Below are positions 43,019 through 50,954 of a stretch of DNA of 64,000 bases, one piece after another. The DNA comes from Sphingosinicella flava (GTDB taxonomy: Bacteria > Pseudomonadota > Alphaproteobacteria > Sphingomonadales > Sphingomonadaceae). The first letter of the stretch is position 1. Each line of letters opens with the position of its first letter. Location: assembly GCF_016025255.1 (NCBI RefSeq), contig NZ_CP065592.1, forward strand, positions 1,841,122 to 1,905,121. Direction: 5' to 3'. The translations under genes were made by a program, and so were the position numbers. Under the pieces are notes generated by a model. That model was not told the DNA's origin. It made no database searches and saw only the letters and a program-made list of their open reading frames with translations.

Positions 43019-44155
43019 CTATCCGCGCTTGAACGGCGTCATTTCGGTCAGATCGGCTATGTCGTCGGCGACGGCGCGCCTTTCCTCCTCGAGATAGCGC
43101 GCGACGGCGTCGCGAAAGCCCGGATCGGCGATATAATGGGCCGACCATGTCGGCACCGGCCGATAGCCTCGCGCCAATTTATGCGCGCCTTGCGCGCCCG
43201 CCTCGACCCGTGACAGCCCCTGGGCGATGGCGAAATCGATCGCCTGATAATAACAGATTTCGAAATGGAGGTGCTGCACCTCCTCGGTCGCGCCCCAATA
43301 GCGCCCGTACAGCGTGTCGCCGCCGATGAAGTTGAGCGCGCCCGCAATGGGCCTGCCATCCCGTTCGGCGAAGACGAGGAGCAGCCGATCGGCCATGCTG
43401 GCGCCGATCTGCGAGAAGAAAGTGCGGGTGAGATAGGGCCTTCCCCACTTCCGCGCGCCGGTGTCCTGATAAAAGGCCCAGAAGGCGTCCCAATCGGCCT
43501 CTGTGATCTCCGCGCCGCCAGCCTGGCGGACGGTGAGGCCCTCAAGCGCCGCCGCCCGTTCTTTGCGAATTGCCTTGCGCTTGCGAGAAGCGAGAGTGGC
43601 GAGGAAATCGTCGAAATCGCCAAAGCCGTCATTGTGCCAATGAAATTGCCGGTCGACGCGGATCAGCCAGCCCGCCGCCTCGAACGCCGCAACCTCCCCT
43701 TCGTCGATGAAGGTGGCGTGGACGGAGGAAAGGCCGCTGCCCTTCGCCAAGGATTCGGCCCCGGCGATAAGGGCCGGGATCAGCGCGGGATTCTGCGTCA
43801 GCAATCGCCGGCCCGGAACCGGCGTGAACGGCACCGCGATCTGCAGCTTGGGATAATAATCGCCGCCCGCCCGCTCATAGGCGTCGGCCCAGGCGTGATC
43901 GAAGACATATTCGCCCTGGCTGTGGCTCTTGGCGTAAGCGGGCAAGGCGGCCGCGATGCGCCTGTCCGGACCATCGATGACAATCGGCGCCGGCTGCCAG
44001 CCCGTCCGCGCGCCGACACTGCCCGATTCTTCCAGTGCCGACAGGAAGGCGTGGCTGAGGAAAGGATTGTCCGCGCCCGCGACCGCGTCCCATTGGGCGG
44101 GATCGAGGGTGGAAACGCCATTCGCGATCCGTGCGACGATGCTCTTTTCATTCAT
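43019..44155 (-). CDS. GNAT/FemAB-like N-acyltransferase (DUF482, peptidogalycan biosynthesis type)
   Basis: The 378-residue protein matches the DUF482 FemAB-related family: NPFLSHAFLSALEESGSVGARTGW near the start, DHAWADAYERAGGDYYPKLQIAVPFTP, RKRKAIRKERAAAL, AFWAFYQDTGARKWGRPYLTRTFF and YYQAIDFAIAQGLSRVEAGAQGAHKLARGY. Members are annotated as peptidogalycan or GNAT transferases, but the acceptor is unknown. The chosen ATG overlaps the GDPD stop by four bases; the longer frame is a shadow. It belongs to the run RidA-GDPD-DUF482. Confidence 0.88.
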   Translation of the reverse strand: MNEKSIVARIANGVSTLDPAQWDAVAGADNPFLSHAFLSALEESGSVGARTGWQPAPIVIDGPDRRIAAALPAYAKSHSQGEYVFDHAWADAYERAGGDYYPKLQIAVPFTPVPGRRLLTQNPALIPALIAGAESLAKGSGLSSVHATFIDEGEVAAFEAAGWLIRVDRQFHWHNDGFGDFDDFLATLASRKRKAIRKERAAALEGLTVRQAGGAEITEADWDAFWAFYQDTGARKWGRPYLTRTFFSQIGASMADRLLLVFAERDGRPIAGALNFIGGDTLYGRYWGATEEVQHLHFEICYYQAIDFAIAQGLSRVEAGAQGAHKLARGYRPVPTWSAHYIADPGFRDAVARYLEEERRAVADDIADLTEMTPFKRG

Positions 44156-44883
44156 GGCCGGACAGGCAGTTCGTAGATGATCTGGTCGGCGTGCGCCGCC
44201 GCAATCTCCAGCGCCGCCGGGCTGCGCACCGTCCATGTGAAGACCGGAAGCCCGCACCGCCGCGCCGCCGCCGCGAAACGCGAGGGGAGGTCGCGTATGT
44301 CATAGGCGAGAAAGTCGGGCTTGGCCCAGGCCAGCGACAGCGTCCTTTCGATCCGGCCGCGCAGCCCTTGCTTATGCTCTTCCGTGACGACGAGACCGCG
44401 GAGCGTCTCCGGCCGTTCCCGCGCGAACCAGCGGGCGACCCCGGGGTTGAACGACATGATTCCCGCCTTGCCCGGATATGTGTCCAATGCGCCAGCCACG
44501 GCACGGCAAAGCGGCCCAATCGTGCGGCGCGGCGCCTTTATTTCAATGAGGACGGGGACTTGCCCCCCGATCAAAGCGAGGATTTCGGCAAGTGTCGGGA
44601 TGCCTTCGTCCGTGCCCTTGATCCTGACTGCGGCCAGGGTGGCGGCATCGCGGTCCAGCAACGCGCCTTTGTCATCCGTCAAACGGTCCAGCCGCGCATC
44701 GTGGAACACCATGGCCGCGTCATCGCCGCTGAGCTGGACGTCGAGCTCGATCCCATGTCCTGCCGCGATGGCGGCCAGGAACGCCGCGCGGCTATTCTCG
44801 ATGCGGCCTTCCCCGTGCAGCCCGCGATGGGCAAAGGGATGCCGCCCGAGCGCCTTAGTCCTGGCGGATCGCGACGATCGCAT
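44152..44883 (-). CDS. Glycerophosphodiester phosphodiesterase
   Basis: The 243-residue cytoplasmic enzyme cleaves glycerophosphodiesters to glycerol 3-phosphate and an alcohol. The TIM-barrel motifs are visible: FAHRGLHGEGRIENSRAAF (HR..EN) at about residue 16, IELDVQLSGD and HDARLDRLTD. No signal peptide, so it is the cytoplasmic UgpQ-like form. The ATG overlaps the end of the RidA gene by 29 bases and is the only sensible one before the HR motif. It is coupled to the DUF482 gene by ATGA. Confidence 0.9.
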   Translation of the reverse strand: MRSSRSARTKALGRHPFAHRGLHGEGRIENSRAAFLAAIAAGHGIELDVQLSGDDAAMVFHDARLDRLTDDKGALLDRDAATLAAVRIKGTDEGIPTLAEILALIGGQVPVLIEIKAPRRTIGPLCRAVAGALDTYPGKAGIMSFNPGVARWFARERPETLRGLVVTEEHKQGLRGRIERTLSLAWAKPDFLAYDIRDLPSRFAAAARRCGLPVFTWTVRSPAALEIAAAHADQIIYELPVRP

Positions 44884-45319
44884 CGATCTCGACGGCGGCA
44901 CCCAATGGCAGGACGGGCACGCCGACAGCGCTGCGCGCATGGCGGCCAGCCTCGCCGAACACCCTTTCCATCAGCTCCGAAGCGCCGTTGGCGACCTTGG
45001 GCTGATCGGTGAAATGGCCCGCGCTGCTGACGAACACGCCGAGCTTCACGATCCGCTCCACCCGGTCGAGCGAGCCAAGCGCCTTCTGCATTTGCGCGAG
45101 CAGCATCACGCCGCAACGCATCGCCGCCTTCTGGCCGAAATCCACGTCGCGATCCTCGCCCAGGCGCCCGGTCATCAACTGGCCGTCGTCGAACGGCAGC
45201 TGCCCTGAAATGTGGAGAAGCCCGCCCGCTTCGACGGCGGGAACATAAGCCGCGACGGGCGCGGCGGCTTCGGGAAGGACAATGCCGAGGTCGGCGAGGC
45301 GGGATGAGATGCTGGTCAT
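44855..45319 (-). CDS. RidA family enamine/imine deaminase-like protein
   Basis: The 154-residue protein belongs to the YjgF/RidA superfamily, longer than classic 125-residue RidA and closest to the subgroup with SSRLADLGIVLPEAAAPVAAYVPAV near the start. LHISGQLPF, VFVSSAGHFTDQPKVANGASELMERVFGEAGRHARSAVGVPVLPLGAAVEIDAIVAI match the family. The catalytic arginine of true RidA lies in the ARSAVGV region. It heads a same-strand run with GDPD and DUF482. Confidence 0.92.
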   Translation of the reverse strand: MTSISSRLADLGIVLPEAAAPVAAYVPAVEAGGLLHISGQLPFDDGQLMTGRLGEDRDVDFGQKAAMRCGVMLLAQMQKALGSLDRVERIVKLGVFVSSAGHFTDQPKVANGASELMERVFGEAGRHARSAVGVPVLPLGAAVEIDAIVAIRQD

Positions 45320-45369
45320 GGCTTGACTCGTAAGCACCCAAGGCGCCCTGGGGTCAAGCCAGTCCCGGA

Positions 45370-46326
45370 TCATGCAGCCAAGAAGCAGGTTCTTCCCGCG
45401 CCCCGGCTGATCGTAAAGGCTCTTTGTTTCAAGACATCCGCGCCCAGGATAATTGCGGGTTCCGCGTCGAGCTGCGTGGCCTTGAAAACCGGCAGGTCGG
45501 CGATTCGCACCTCTAACGGCGGCACGGTCCAGCCCGGCAATCTCATTCCGCCCAAAGTGTAGAGATAGGTTTCGATGCCTGCTGCGCCCGCCGCTAGGCC
45601 ACGGGTGCCATTCTCGCGCTTGCGGACCCGGGGATCTTGGGGCGTCAGGCCGAGAGCACGGGCCGCATGCCAGTTGAGAACCGTCTGTGCGGCACCCGTA
45701 TCCACAATCATCGTCGCGCTCGCCTTGCCGGAGCTTCCGGCATCTCCGATCAGCTCTCCGTCGAGAAGCGCGAATCCGGCCATGCCGGGCATGCGGCCCG
45801 GCCGCGCATTGGGTGCGCATTCCTTCGCCGTGGCCGCTGGCTCTTCCATGCTGGACAGCACAAGTTTCTGGTTCGGCATGTCGAACAGCACGCCATAATG
45901 GCGGAGCACGTCATTGCCGATAATGCCATCGGCGCCGGGAGCAACGCGCTCCATGTCGACAATGACGGCATCGACATTCTCACGGCTCATCCCCGCCAAA
46001 GTCACGCGATTGACCTTGACCAAATTGTGGCTGGCGCTGCCGTTGGCGCCGTGGACTTCCTCCTGGCGCATGCCGCCGGACATCAGGCCAAGGCTTTCCG
46101 CGATGTTTCGGTCCACCACCGTTGCGCCCGCGGCGGTGTCGACGACGAAGCGCAACGGGACGTTGCCATTCAAAAGCACGTCCGCCATTGGGTGACGGCG
46201 CGGCATGGTAAGCGGAGTGGATTGGATCGCTGGTCCTTTTTGTTCGGCGGGCGCTGGCGAGAAAGCCACGACACTGATGGCTACCGCCAAAGTCATTTTT
46301 GTATGGCGGAAGTAACGCGCTTCCAT
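45370..46326 (-). CDS. Retropepsin-like aspartic protease (two-domain)
   Basis: The 318-residue exported protein has a signal-like hydrophobic start (MTLAVAISVVAFSPAPA) and two retropepsin-type halves: FVVDTAAGATVVD near residue 80, with VIVDMERVAPGADGIIGNDVL, and TMIVDTGAAQTVLN near 228, with AIILGADVLKQRAF. The second DTGA is complete while the first is DTAA. Two aspartates on one chain could form one active site, as in pepsins. The ATG follows AAGGGGAG. The natural substrate is unknown. Confidence 0.9.
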   Translation of the reverse strand: MEARYFRHTKMTLAVAISVVAFSPAPAEQKGPAIQSTPLTMPRRHPMADVLLNGNVPLRFVVDTAAGATVVDRNIAESLGLMSGGMRQEEVHGANGSASHNLVKVNRVTLAGMSRENVDAVIVDMERVAPGADGIIGNDVLRHYGVLFDMPNQKLVLSSMEEPAATAKECAPNARPGRMPGMAGFALLDGELIGDAGSSGKASATMIVDTGAAQTVLNWHAARALGLTPQDPRVRKRENGTRGLAAGAAGIETYLYTLGGMRLPGWTVPPLEVRIADLPVFKATQLDAEPAIILGADVLKQRAFTISRGAGRTCFLAA

Positions 46327-46398
46327 TTGAAATCTCCCCTTCAAACGATCGGAACATGCGGGGTCATTGTGCCGGGGCAAAGCTGTCCAGAAGATTAA

Positions 46399-47016
46399 TT
46401 ACATGGGTAATCGTTCGAGGCGCATCAGGATCCAGGGCAGCGCCTCTTCCCAAGAATCAATTCGCGCATGGGCATGCGGCGCGGGCGGCACGTGCGTGGC
46501 AATGCGCGGTTCGGCGATCATGTGCAGCCGCCATACTTCAGGCGCATGTTTGGCGACCGATTCGTGATGGACCGGTAGGTCGTCCACGAACACGACGGGG
46601 CCCGGCGCCATGTCCGCGATCAGCTCCGCCACGGGCCGTCCCTTGCCGCCGCGATTGCAGAGGACGCGGTGGCGGATGCCGAAGCGGTCCAGCTGCTCGA
46701 CCCGGTTCGCATGATATTGGTCGCCGATATTGGTGAGAATGACGATGTCCGCGACCGCGCCGATCGCCTGGAGCGCTTCGGCGGCGCCGGGCACGACATT
46801 CTGCCGGTGCATCTGCGCGTCGAAGAAGCCGTCGAGCAATGGCCAGACCGTTTCGGCGGGGACGGGGCGTCCGTTGGTATCGGTCACAGCCTCGACGAAG
46901 CCGGGCGTGTCGAGGCAGAAGGTGAGGCCGTGATCCTCGCGCAGCCAGTCGGCGAAATGGCCGACCATGTGGAGCAGCACTTCGTCGCAGTCGGAAATGA
47001 GGAGCGGGCGGCTCAC
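46399..47016 (-). CDS. HAD-superfamily hydrolase
   Basis: The 205-residue protein is a HAD phosphatase-like protein: nucleophile motif ISDCDEVLLHM (D-x-D with cysteine between), motif II VILTNIGD, motif III lysine in RGGKGRPVAEL and motif IV VVFVDDLPVHH. These suggest a small-molecule phosphatase in the cytoplasm, substrate unknown. Its start overlaps the DUF3572 gene by four bases. Confidence 0.88.
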   Translation of the reverse strand: MSRPLLISDCDEVLLHMVGHFADWLREDHGLTFCLDTPGFVEAVTDTNGRPVPAETVWPLLDGFFDAQMHRQNVVPGAAEALQAIGAVADIVILTNIGDQYHANRVEQLDRFGIRHRVLCNRGGKGRPVAELIADMAPGPVVFVDDLPVHHESVAKHAPEVWRLHMIAEPRIATHVPPAPHAHARIDSWEEALPWILMRLERLPM

Positions 47017-47279
47017 CCCTCCAGGCTCCGCCGTGCGGCGACGAGATCGGCGGGCGTGACGCCCGTCGCCGCGGCGCAGGCGATGAGGTCGGGCTCATGC
47101 GCTTCGAGGAAGCCGAGCACCGCCGCGAGGACAGCGGGATTGGACAGGCGCAGGCGCAGATCGTCCGGCGTCAGGCCGGTCAGCGCGATCAGGCGCTGGG
47201 CGCGGCTGTCCTCAGCCAGGATCCAGGCGAGCGCCGACAGGGCATAAACGGTTGCGAAATCTTCACTACTGGCGTCCAT
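47013..47279 (-). CDS. DUF3572 family protein
   Basis: The 88-residue protein matches the alphaproteobacterial DUF3572 family: FATVYALSALAWILAEDSRAQRLIALTGLTPDDLRLRLSNPAVLAAVLGFLEAHEPDLIA, an all-helical protein of unknown role. The family is often next to divK, as here, where it is divergent with a 47-base gap. The start may be an ATG three codons upstream (47288). The HAD gene overlaps its end by four bases. Confidence 0.88.
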   Translation of the reverse strand: MDASSEDFATVYALSALAWILAEDSRAQRLIALTGLTPDDLRLRLSNPAVLAAVLGFLEAHEPDLIACAAATGVTPADLVAARRSLEG

Positions 47280-47326
47280 GGTCGGCATAACGTAGAAAGT
47301 GCACTCCCTGTACGAGGTCATGTCGC

Positions 47327-47752
47327 GTGGGACAAAAAATCCTCGTTGTCGAGGACAACGAACTTAATCTGAAGCTCTTTTGCGACCTTCTGCGCGCGCA
47401 TGACTATGCGCCGGAGCCGGTGCGCGACGGGCGCGACGCGGTCGGACGGGCGCGCGAATTCCGCCCCGACCTCATCGTCATGGATATCCAGATGCCCTAT
47501 ATCAGCGGCCTATCGATCATCGAGGAGTTGAAGGCCGACGCGGACCTGAAAGCCATTCCGATCATGGCGGTTACCGCTTATGCGGCGAAGGGAGACGAGG
47601 AGCGGATTCGCGACGCGGGTGCCGAAGGCTATGTGTCGAAGCCGATTTCGGTGGTGAAATTCGTGAAGGCGGTCGAAGCGCTGCTCGACGACTCGCCGGA
47701 TCTCAAAATGCAGAACCCCGGCAATGCCGGGGTTCAAAGCGAATCGCGGTGA
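47327..47752 (+). CDS. divK: Single-domain response regulator DivK
   Basis: DivK is the essential alphaproteobacterial cell-cycle regulator phosphorylated by PleC/DivJ-type kinases. The receiver domain is complete: ILVVEDNELNLKLF (acidic pair), LIVMDIQMPYISGLS with the phosphoacceptor aspartate at about residue 53, AVTAYAAKGDE (threonine) and VSKPIS (lysine). Initiation is GTG. The protein is 141 residues, longer than the usual 120-125; the C-terminal extension (QNPGNAGVQSESR) is encoded by the terminator hairpin. Its kinase genes are not in the window. Confidence 0.95.
   Translation: MGQKILVVEDNELNLKLFCDLLRAHDYAPEPVRDGRDAVGRAREFRPDLIVMDIQMPYISGLSIIEELKADADLKAIPIMAVTAYAAKGDEERIRDAGAEGYVSKPISVVKFVKAVEALLDDSPDLKMQNPGNAGVQSESR
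47714..47734. terminator. Hairpin between divK and rpmG, probably bidirectional
   Basis: AACCCCGGC and GCCGGGGTT pair perfectly over nine bases with a three-base loop. On the minus strand it follows rpmG and is trailed by CTGCATTTTG; on the + strand it lies inside the last codons of divK and is trailed by CAAAGC. It probably ends the rpmG transcript and weakly the divK transcript. Confidence 0.7.
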
Positions 47753-47764
47753 GCGGGAAGCCGC

Positions 47765-47932
47765 TTACTTGATCTTCGCTTCCTTGAATTCAACATGCTT
47801 GCGCGCGACTGGGTCGTATTTGCGGAAGGTCATCTTCTCGGTGATGTTGCGCGGATTCTTCTTCGTCACGTAGAAGAAGCCCGTGTCGGCCGAGCTGACG
47901 AGCTTGATCTTGACGGTTGCTGGCTTGGCCAT
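47765..47932 (-). CDS. rpmG: 50S ribosomal protein L33
   Basis: The 55-residue protein is not easily seen in frame listings but reads [19 protein letters not shown] and continues [21 protein letters not shown], the L33 sequence of the large subunit. This is the form without zinc-binding cysteines, typical of alphaproteobacteria. It is monocistronic, followed by a hairpin shared with divK and divergent from uvsE. Confidence 0.97.
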   Translation of the reverse strand: MAKPATVKIKLVSSADTGFFYVTKKNPRNITEKMTFRKYDPVARKHVEFKEAKIK

Positions 47933-48084
47933 GGCAGCCTCTTCTCACTTCAAAGGGTTTGAAAAATAAAAGCGGCGTCGCCGCCGCTCCAATCGGGGTG
48001 AGCCTTTGCCGATCCGCTCCGCTTCTGTCAAGGGGAGGCATCCGATCCCCCGGTCCGGGGTTCTTGCAGGTCGAGGAGAAAGGC

Positions 48085-49110
48085 ATGGCTGACAACGCGC
48101 GAATCGGTTTCTGCTGCACCTTTCAGTCGCCGACGGGCGATGCGGCCCAAGAAAAGCGCATGAACATGCGGACCACGACGATCTCCTGGCTGAAGCGCCA
48201 ATCGCCCGCCGACGCTTATGACCGGCTGGCGGACATCGTGGCGCACAATCTCGACGCGCTCGACGGCCAACTCCGCTTCGTCGCCGGGCTGCCGCCGCTC
48301 GAACATATGTTCCGGATCCTGAGCGGCATCTTCCCCGGCTTTTCCCATCCCGACATCGCGCCATTCTACGACAGGGATTTGATGGCGCTTATCGAAGGGC
48401 GCCTCAAAGCGGCCGGGGATTATGCGCGCACGAACGGCATCCGCCTGTCCATGCATCCCGGCCATCATACGATCCTCGCCACCAGCCGTCCCGATGCCCT
48501 TGCCAACGCGATTACCGACCTGATGGACCATGTCGCGATCATGGAGATGCTGGGCTATGGCGGCGGCTGGCATCCCTGGGGCGCCCATGTGAACATCCAT
48601 GGCGGATCGGGGGCGCTGGGGGTCGAGGGCATCCGTCATGGCCTCTCCCAGCTTCCCGCGGCCGCGCGCGATCTCGTCACCCTCGAAAATGACGAGATGA
48701 GCTTCGGACTGGACGATCTTCTCCGCCTCGCCGAGGAGGTCGCCATCGTCGTCGATTTCCATCATCATTGGATCCGGTCGCAAGGGGAATATCTCGAGCC
48801 CGAAGACTCGCGGGTCGAGGGGGTCAAGGCGTCCTGGCGCGGCGTTCGTCCGGCCGCCCATATCTCCGTATCGAGAGAGGTGCTGGTACCGCATGTCGGG
48901 GCGGAGGAGCGGCCCGATTTTCTCGCGTTGAGCGCGGAAGGCCTGAAGGCCGCCAAGCTCAGGGGCCATAGCGACATGATGTGGAACCTGGCGGTCAACG
49001 ATCTCGTCGCGCGCCACCTTGTCTGGTGCGACGTGGAAGTCGAAGCAAAGGCGAAGAATCTGGCAAGCGCCCAGCTTGCCGATCACGTCCGGAAAACCGC
49101 GAATGCCTAG
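48085..49110 (+). CDS. uvsE: UV damage endonuclease UvsE-like
   Basis: UvsE/UVDE nicks DNA 5' to UV photoproducts in an alternative excision repair route. The 341-residue protein has the TIM-barrel features: RIGFCCTFQ at the start, RLSMHPGHHTIL (metal-binding histidines) near 125, WGAHVNIHGGSG, LVTLENDE (metal glutamate) and VVDFHHHWI, then GVRPAAHISVS and HSDMMWN. All expected metal ligands are present. The chosen ATG has a GAGGAGAAAGG ribosome site. It lies just upstream of the LAD ligase, so UV repair and end joining are adjacent. Confidence 0.9.
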   Translation: MADNARIGFCCTFQSPTGDAAQEKRMNMRTTTISWLKRQSPADAYDRLADIVAHNLDALDGQLRFVAGLPPLEHMFRILSGIFPGFSHPDIAPFYDRDLMALIEGRLKAAGDYARTNGIRLSMHPGHHTILATSRPDALANAITDLMDHVAIMEMLGYGGGWHPWGAHVNIHGGSGALGVEGIRHGLSQLPAAARDLVTLENDEMSFGLDDLLRLAEEVAIVVDFHHHWIRSQGEYLEPEDSRVEGVKASWRGVRPAAHISVSREVLVPHVGAEERPDFLALSAEGLKAAKLRGHSDMMWNLAVNDLVARHLVWCDVEVEAKAKNLASAQLADHVRKTANA

Positions 49111-49193
49111 AAGATGATGTCCAGCACACCAAAGACCAGCAACAGGCCGAGGACGACGATGGCGACAACCACGCACCCGATCGCACGCAACAT
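49107..49193 (-). CDS. Micro-membrane protein (28 residues), tentative
   Basis: A tiny frame starts at an ATG with GGAG eight bases upstream and encodes little more than one membrane helix (CVVVAIVVLGLLLVFGVL) ending DIIF. Its TAG overlaps the uvsE stop from the opposite strand. Such small single-helix proteins are common in sphingomonads near the end of genes. No homology can be claimed; coding is inferred from the ribosome site and the helix. Confidence 0.4.
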   Translation of the reverse strand: MLRAIGCVVVAIVVLGLLLVFGVLDIIF

Positions 49194-49291
49194 GATCCGC
49201 ACTCCATTGTGATGATCCTGTAACCCGGCGCCGCTGCTCCTGTTCCATTGCCGTTGGAACCCGGCGCAGCGTTCCGCTCGTTACGTTGCCG

Positions 49292-50890
49292 ATGCGCGAT
49301 TTTTCAAAGCTCCTCGACGCCCTCGTCTACACGCGTTCGCGCAATGCGAAGGTGAAGCTGATCGGCGATTATCTGAAGGAAACGCCCGATCCGGACCGGG
49401 GTTGGGCGCTGGCCGCGCTGACCGGAGAGATCGACATTCCCGGCGTGAAGCCTGCCGTCATCCGCGCCATCGCCGAGGAACGGGTCGATCCCGTGCTTCT
49501 TTCGATGAGCCGGGATTATGTCGGCGACATGGCCGAGACCGTGTCGCTGCTCTGGCCCAAGCGGATCGATCAGCCCGACGACATCGACGACGGCACGCTC
49601 CGCATCTCCTTGGTCGTCGAGCGGCTGATGAAGCTCGGCCGGGCCGAGGCGCCGGGCGCGCTCGCCGCGATGCTCGATCATCTCGACGCCAGCGGGCGAT
49701 TCGCGCTCTTGAAGCTCGCGACCGGGGGCCTGCGCATCGGCGTGTCGGCCCGCCTCGCCAAGCTCGCTCTCGCCCAGGCCTTCGCGCTCGACGTCGATGC
49801 GGTGGAGGAAGTCTGGCACGGGATCGCGCCGCCTTACGATAGGCTCTTCGACTGGGCGGAGGGCAAGGGCGAGCGGCCCACTTTGGCCGACGTGCCGGTC
49901 TTCCGGCCCTTCATGCTCGCCCATCCGCTGGAGGATTTGCGCGTCTCGCTCGACGATTATGCCGCCGAATGGAAATGGGACGGCATTCGGGTCCAGATCG
50001 TTCGTGTCGCAGGCGAGACCAGGCTCTACAGCCGCGCGGGCGACGACATCACGCGGAGCTTTCCGGAAGTGGCCGACGCCTTCGATGCGGAGGGCGCGGT
50101 GGACGGCGAATTGCTGGTGAAGGGAGAGGCGCAGGGCGCAGAAGAGCATGGCGGCGCGGCGGCGAGCTTCAATGCCCTCCAGCAGCGTCTGGGCCGCAAG
50201 ATCGTGTCGGCCAAGATGATCGCCGACTATCCCGCCTTCGTTCGTCTCTACGACCTGCTGATGGATGGCGCCGAAGATCTGCGGGCCTTGCCCTGGACGC
50301 AAAGGCGGGCGCGCCTGGAAGCGTTCGTGGCGCGGCTCGATCCGGGCCGGTTCGACCTTTCGACGGTGATCGAAGCGGAGAGTTTCGAAGCGCTCGAAAC
50401 CTTGCGCGACGGCGCGCGGGACGCCGCGATCGAAGGCGTCATGCTAAAGCGCAGGGACGGGCCCTATATTCCCGGGCGCCGCGTCGGCCATTGGTATAAA
50501 TGGAAGCGCGACCCGCTCACCGCCGATTGCGTCATGATGTACGCCCAGCGCGGCAGCGGGAAGCGTTCATCCTTCTATTCGGATTACACCTTTGGTTGCT
50601 GGACCGAAGAGGGGGAATTGCTGCCGGTCGGCAAGGCCTATTCGGGTTTCACGGATGAGGAATTGAAATGGCTCGACCGGTTCGTCCGCAACAATACCGT
50701 TCAGCGTTTCGGGCCGGTCCGCGAAGTGGAAAAGACCCTGGTTCTCGAAGTGGCGTTCGATTCCATCCACGACAGCCGCCGCCACAAATCCGGCCTCGCC
50801 ATGCGCTTCCCGCGCATCGCGCGCATCCGCCGCGACAAGCCGGCGCATGAGGCCGACCGGATCGAAACGCTCCGGAGGATGGTGACCTGA
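49292..50890 (+). CDS. LAD system ATP-dependent DNA ligase
   Basis: The 532-residue enzyme seals nicks using ATP and belongs to the ligase family linked to cisplatin response and the LAD helicase, exonuclease and PdeM. An N-terminal DNA-binding domain (DFSKLLDALVYTRSRNAKVKLIGDYL) is followed by the adenylation domain with the AMP-lysine K228 in EWKWDGIRVQ, then EGVMLKRRDGPYIPGRR and VGHWYKWKRD (motifs IV and V) and an OB-fold end. The ATG before RDFSKLLD is preferred over a TTG two codons earlier. An inverted repeat lies upstream. It is not linked to Ku or a polymerase, unlike LigD. Confidence 0.95.
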   Translation: MRDFSKLLDALVYTRSRNAKVKLIGDYLKETPDPDRGWALAALTGEIDIPGVKPAVIRAIAEERVDPVLLSMSRDYVGDMAETVSLLWPKRIDQPDDIDDGTLRISLVVERLMKLGRAEAPGALAAMLDHLDASGRFALLKLATGGLRIGVSARLAKLALAQAFALDVDAVEEVWHGIAPPYDRLFDWAEGKGERPTLADVPVFRPFMLAHPLEDLRVSLDDYAAEWKWDGIRVQIVRVAGETRLYSRAGDDITRSFPEVADAFDAEGAVDGELLVKGEAQGAEEHGGAAASFNALQQRLGRKIVSAKMIADYPAFVRLYDLLMDGAEDLRALPWTQRRARLEAFVARLDPGRFDLSTVIEAESFEALETLRDGARDAAIEGVMLKRRDGPYIPGRRVGHWYKWKRDPLTADCVMMYAQRGSGKRSSFYSDYTFGCWTEEGELLPVGKAYSGFTDEELKWLDRFVRNNTVQRFGPVREVEKTLVLEVAFDSIHDSRRHKSGLAMRFPRIARIRRDKPAHEADRIETLRRMVT

Positions 50891-50895
50891 CGCAA

Positions 50896-50954
50896 TTGAA
50901 ACGGTTTCAAAACGACCCTTGTCAATTCAAGCGGAAAGTCGCTAGCATTCTTCC
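50896..50954 (+). promoter_or_regulatory. Promoter and palindrome before the acyltransferase-like gene
   Basis: TTGTCA (50919-50924) and TAGCAT (50943-50948) are 18 bases apart and make a good sigma-70-type promoter. A 15-base palindrome TTGAAACGGTTTCAA lies directly upstream and could be an operator. The start codon GTG is only seven bases after the -10 element, so transcription would begin at or near the start codon and the message may be leaderless. Confidence 0.55.

Noticed and set aside
47933-48084. LexA box before uvsE
   Set aside because: Only half sites (GTTC) are visible; no GTTC-N7-GTTC.
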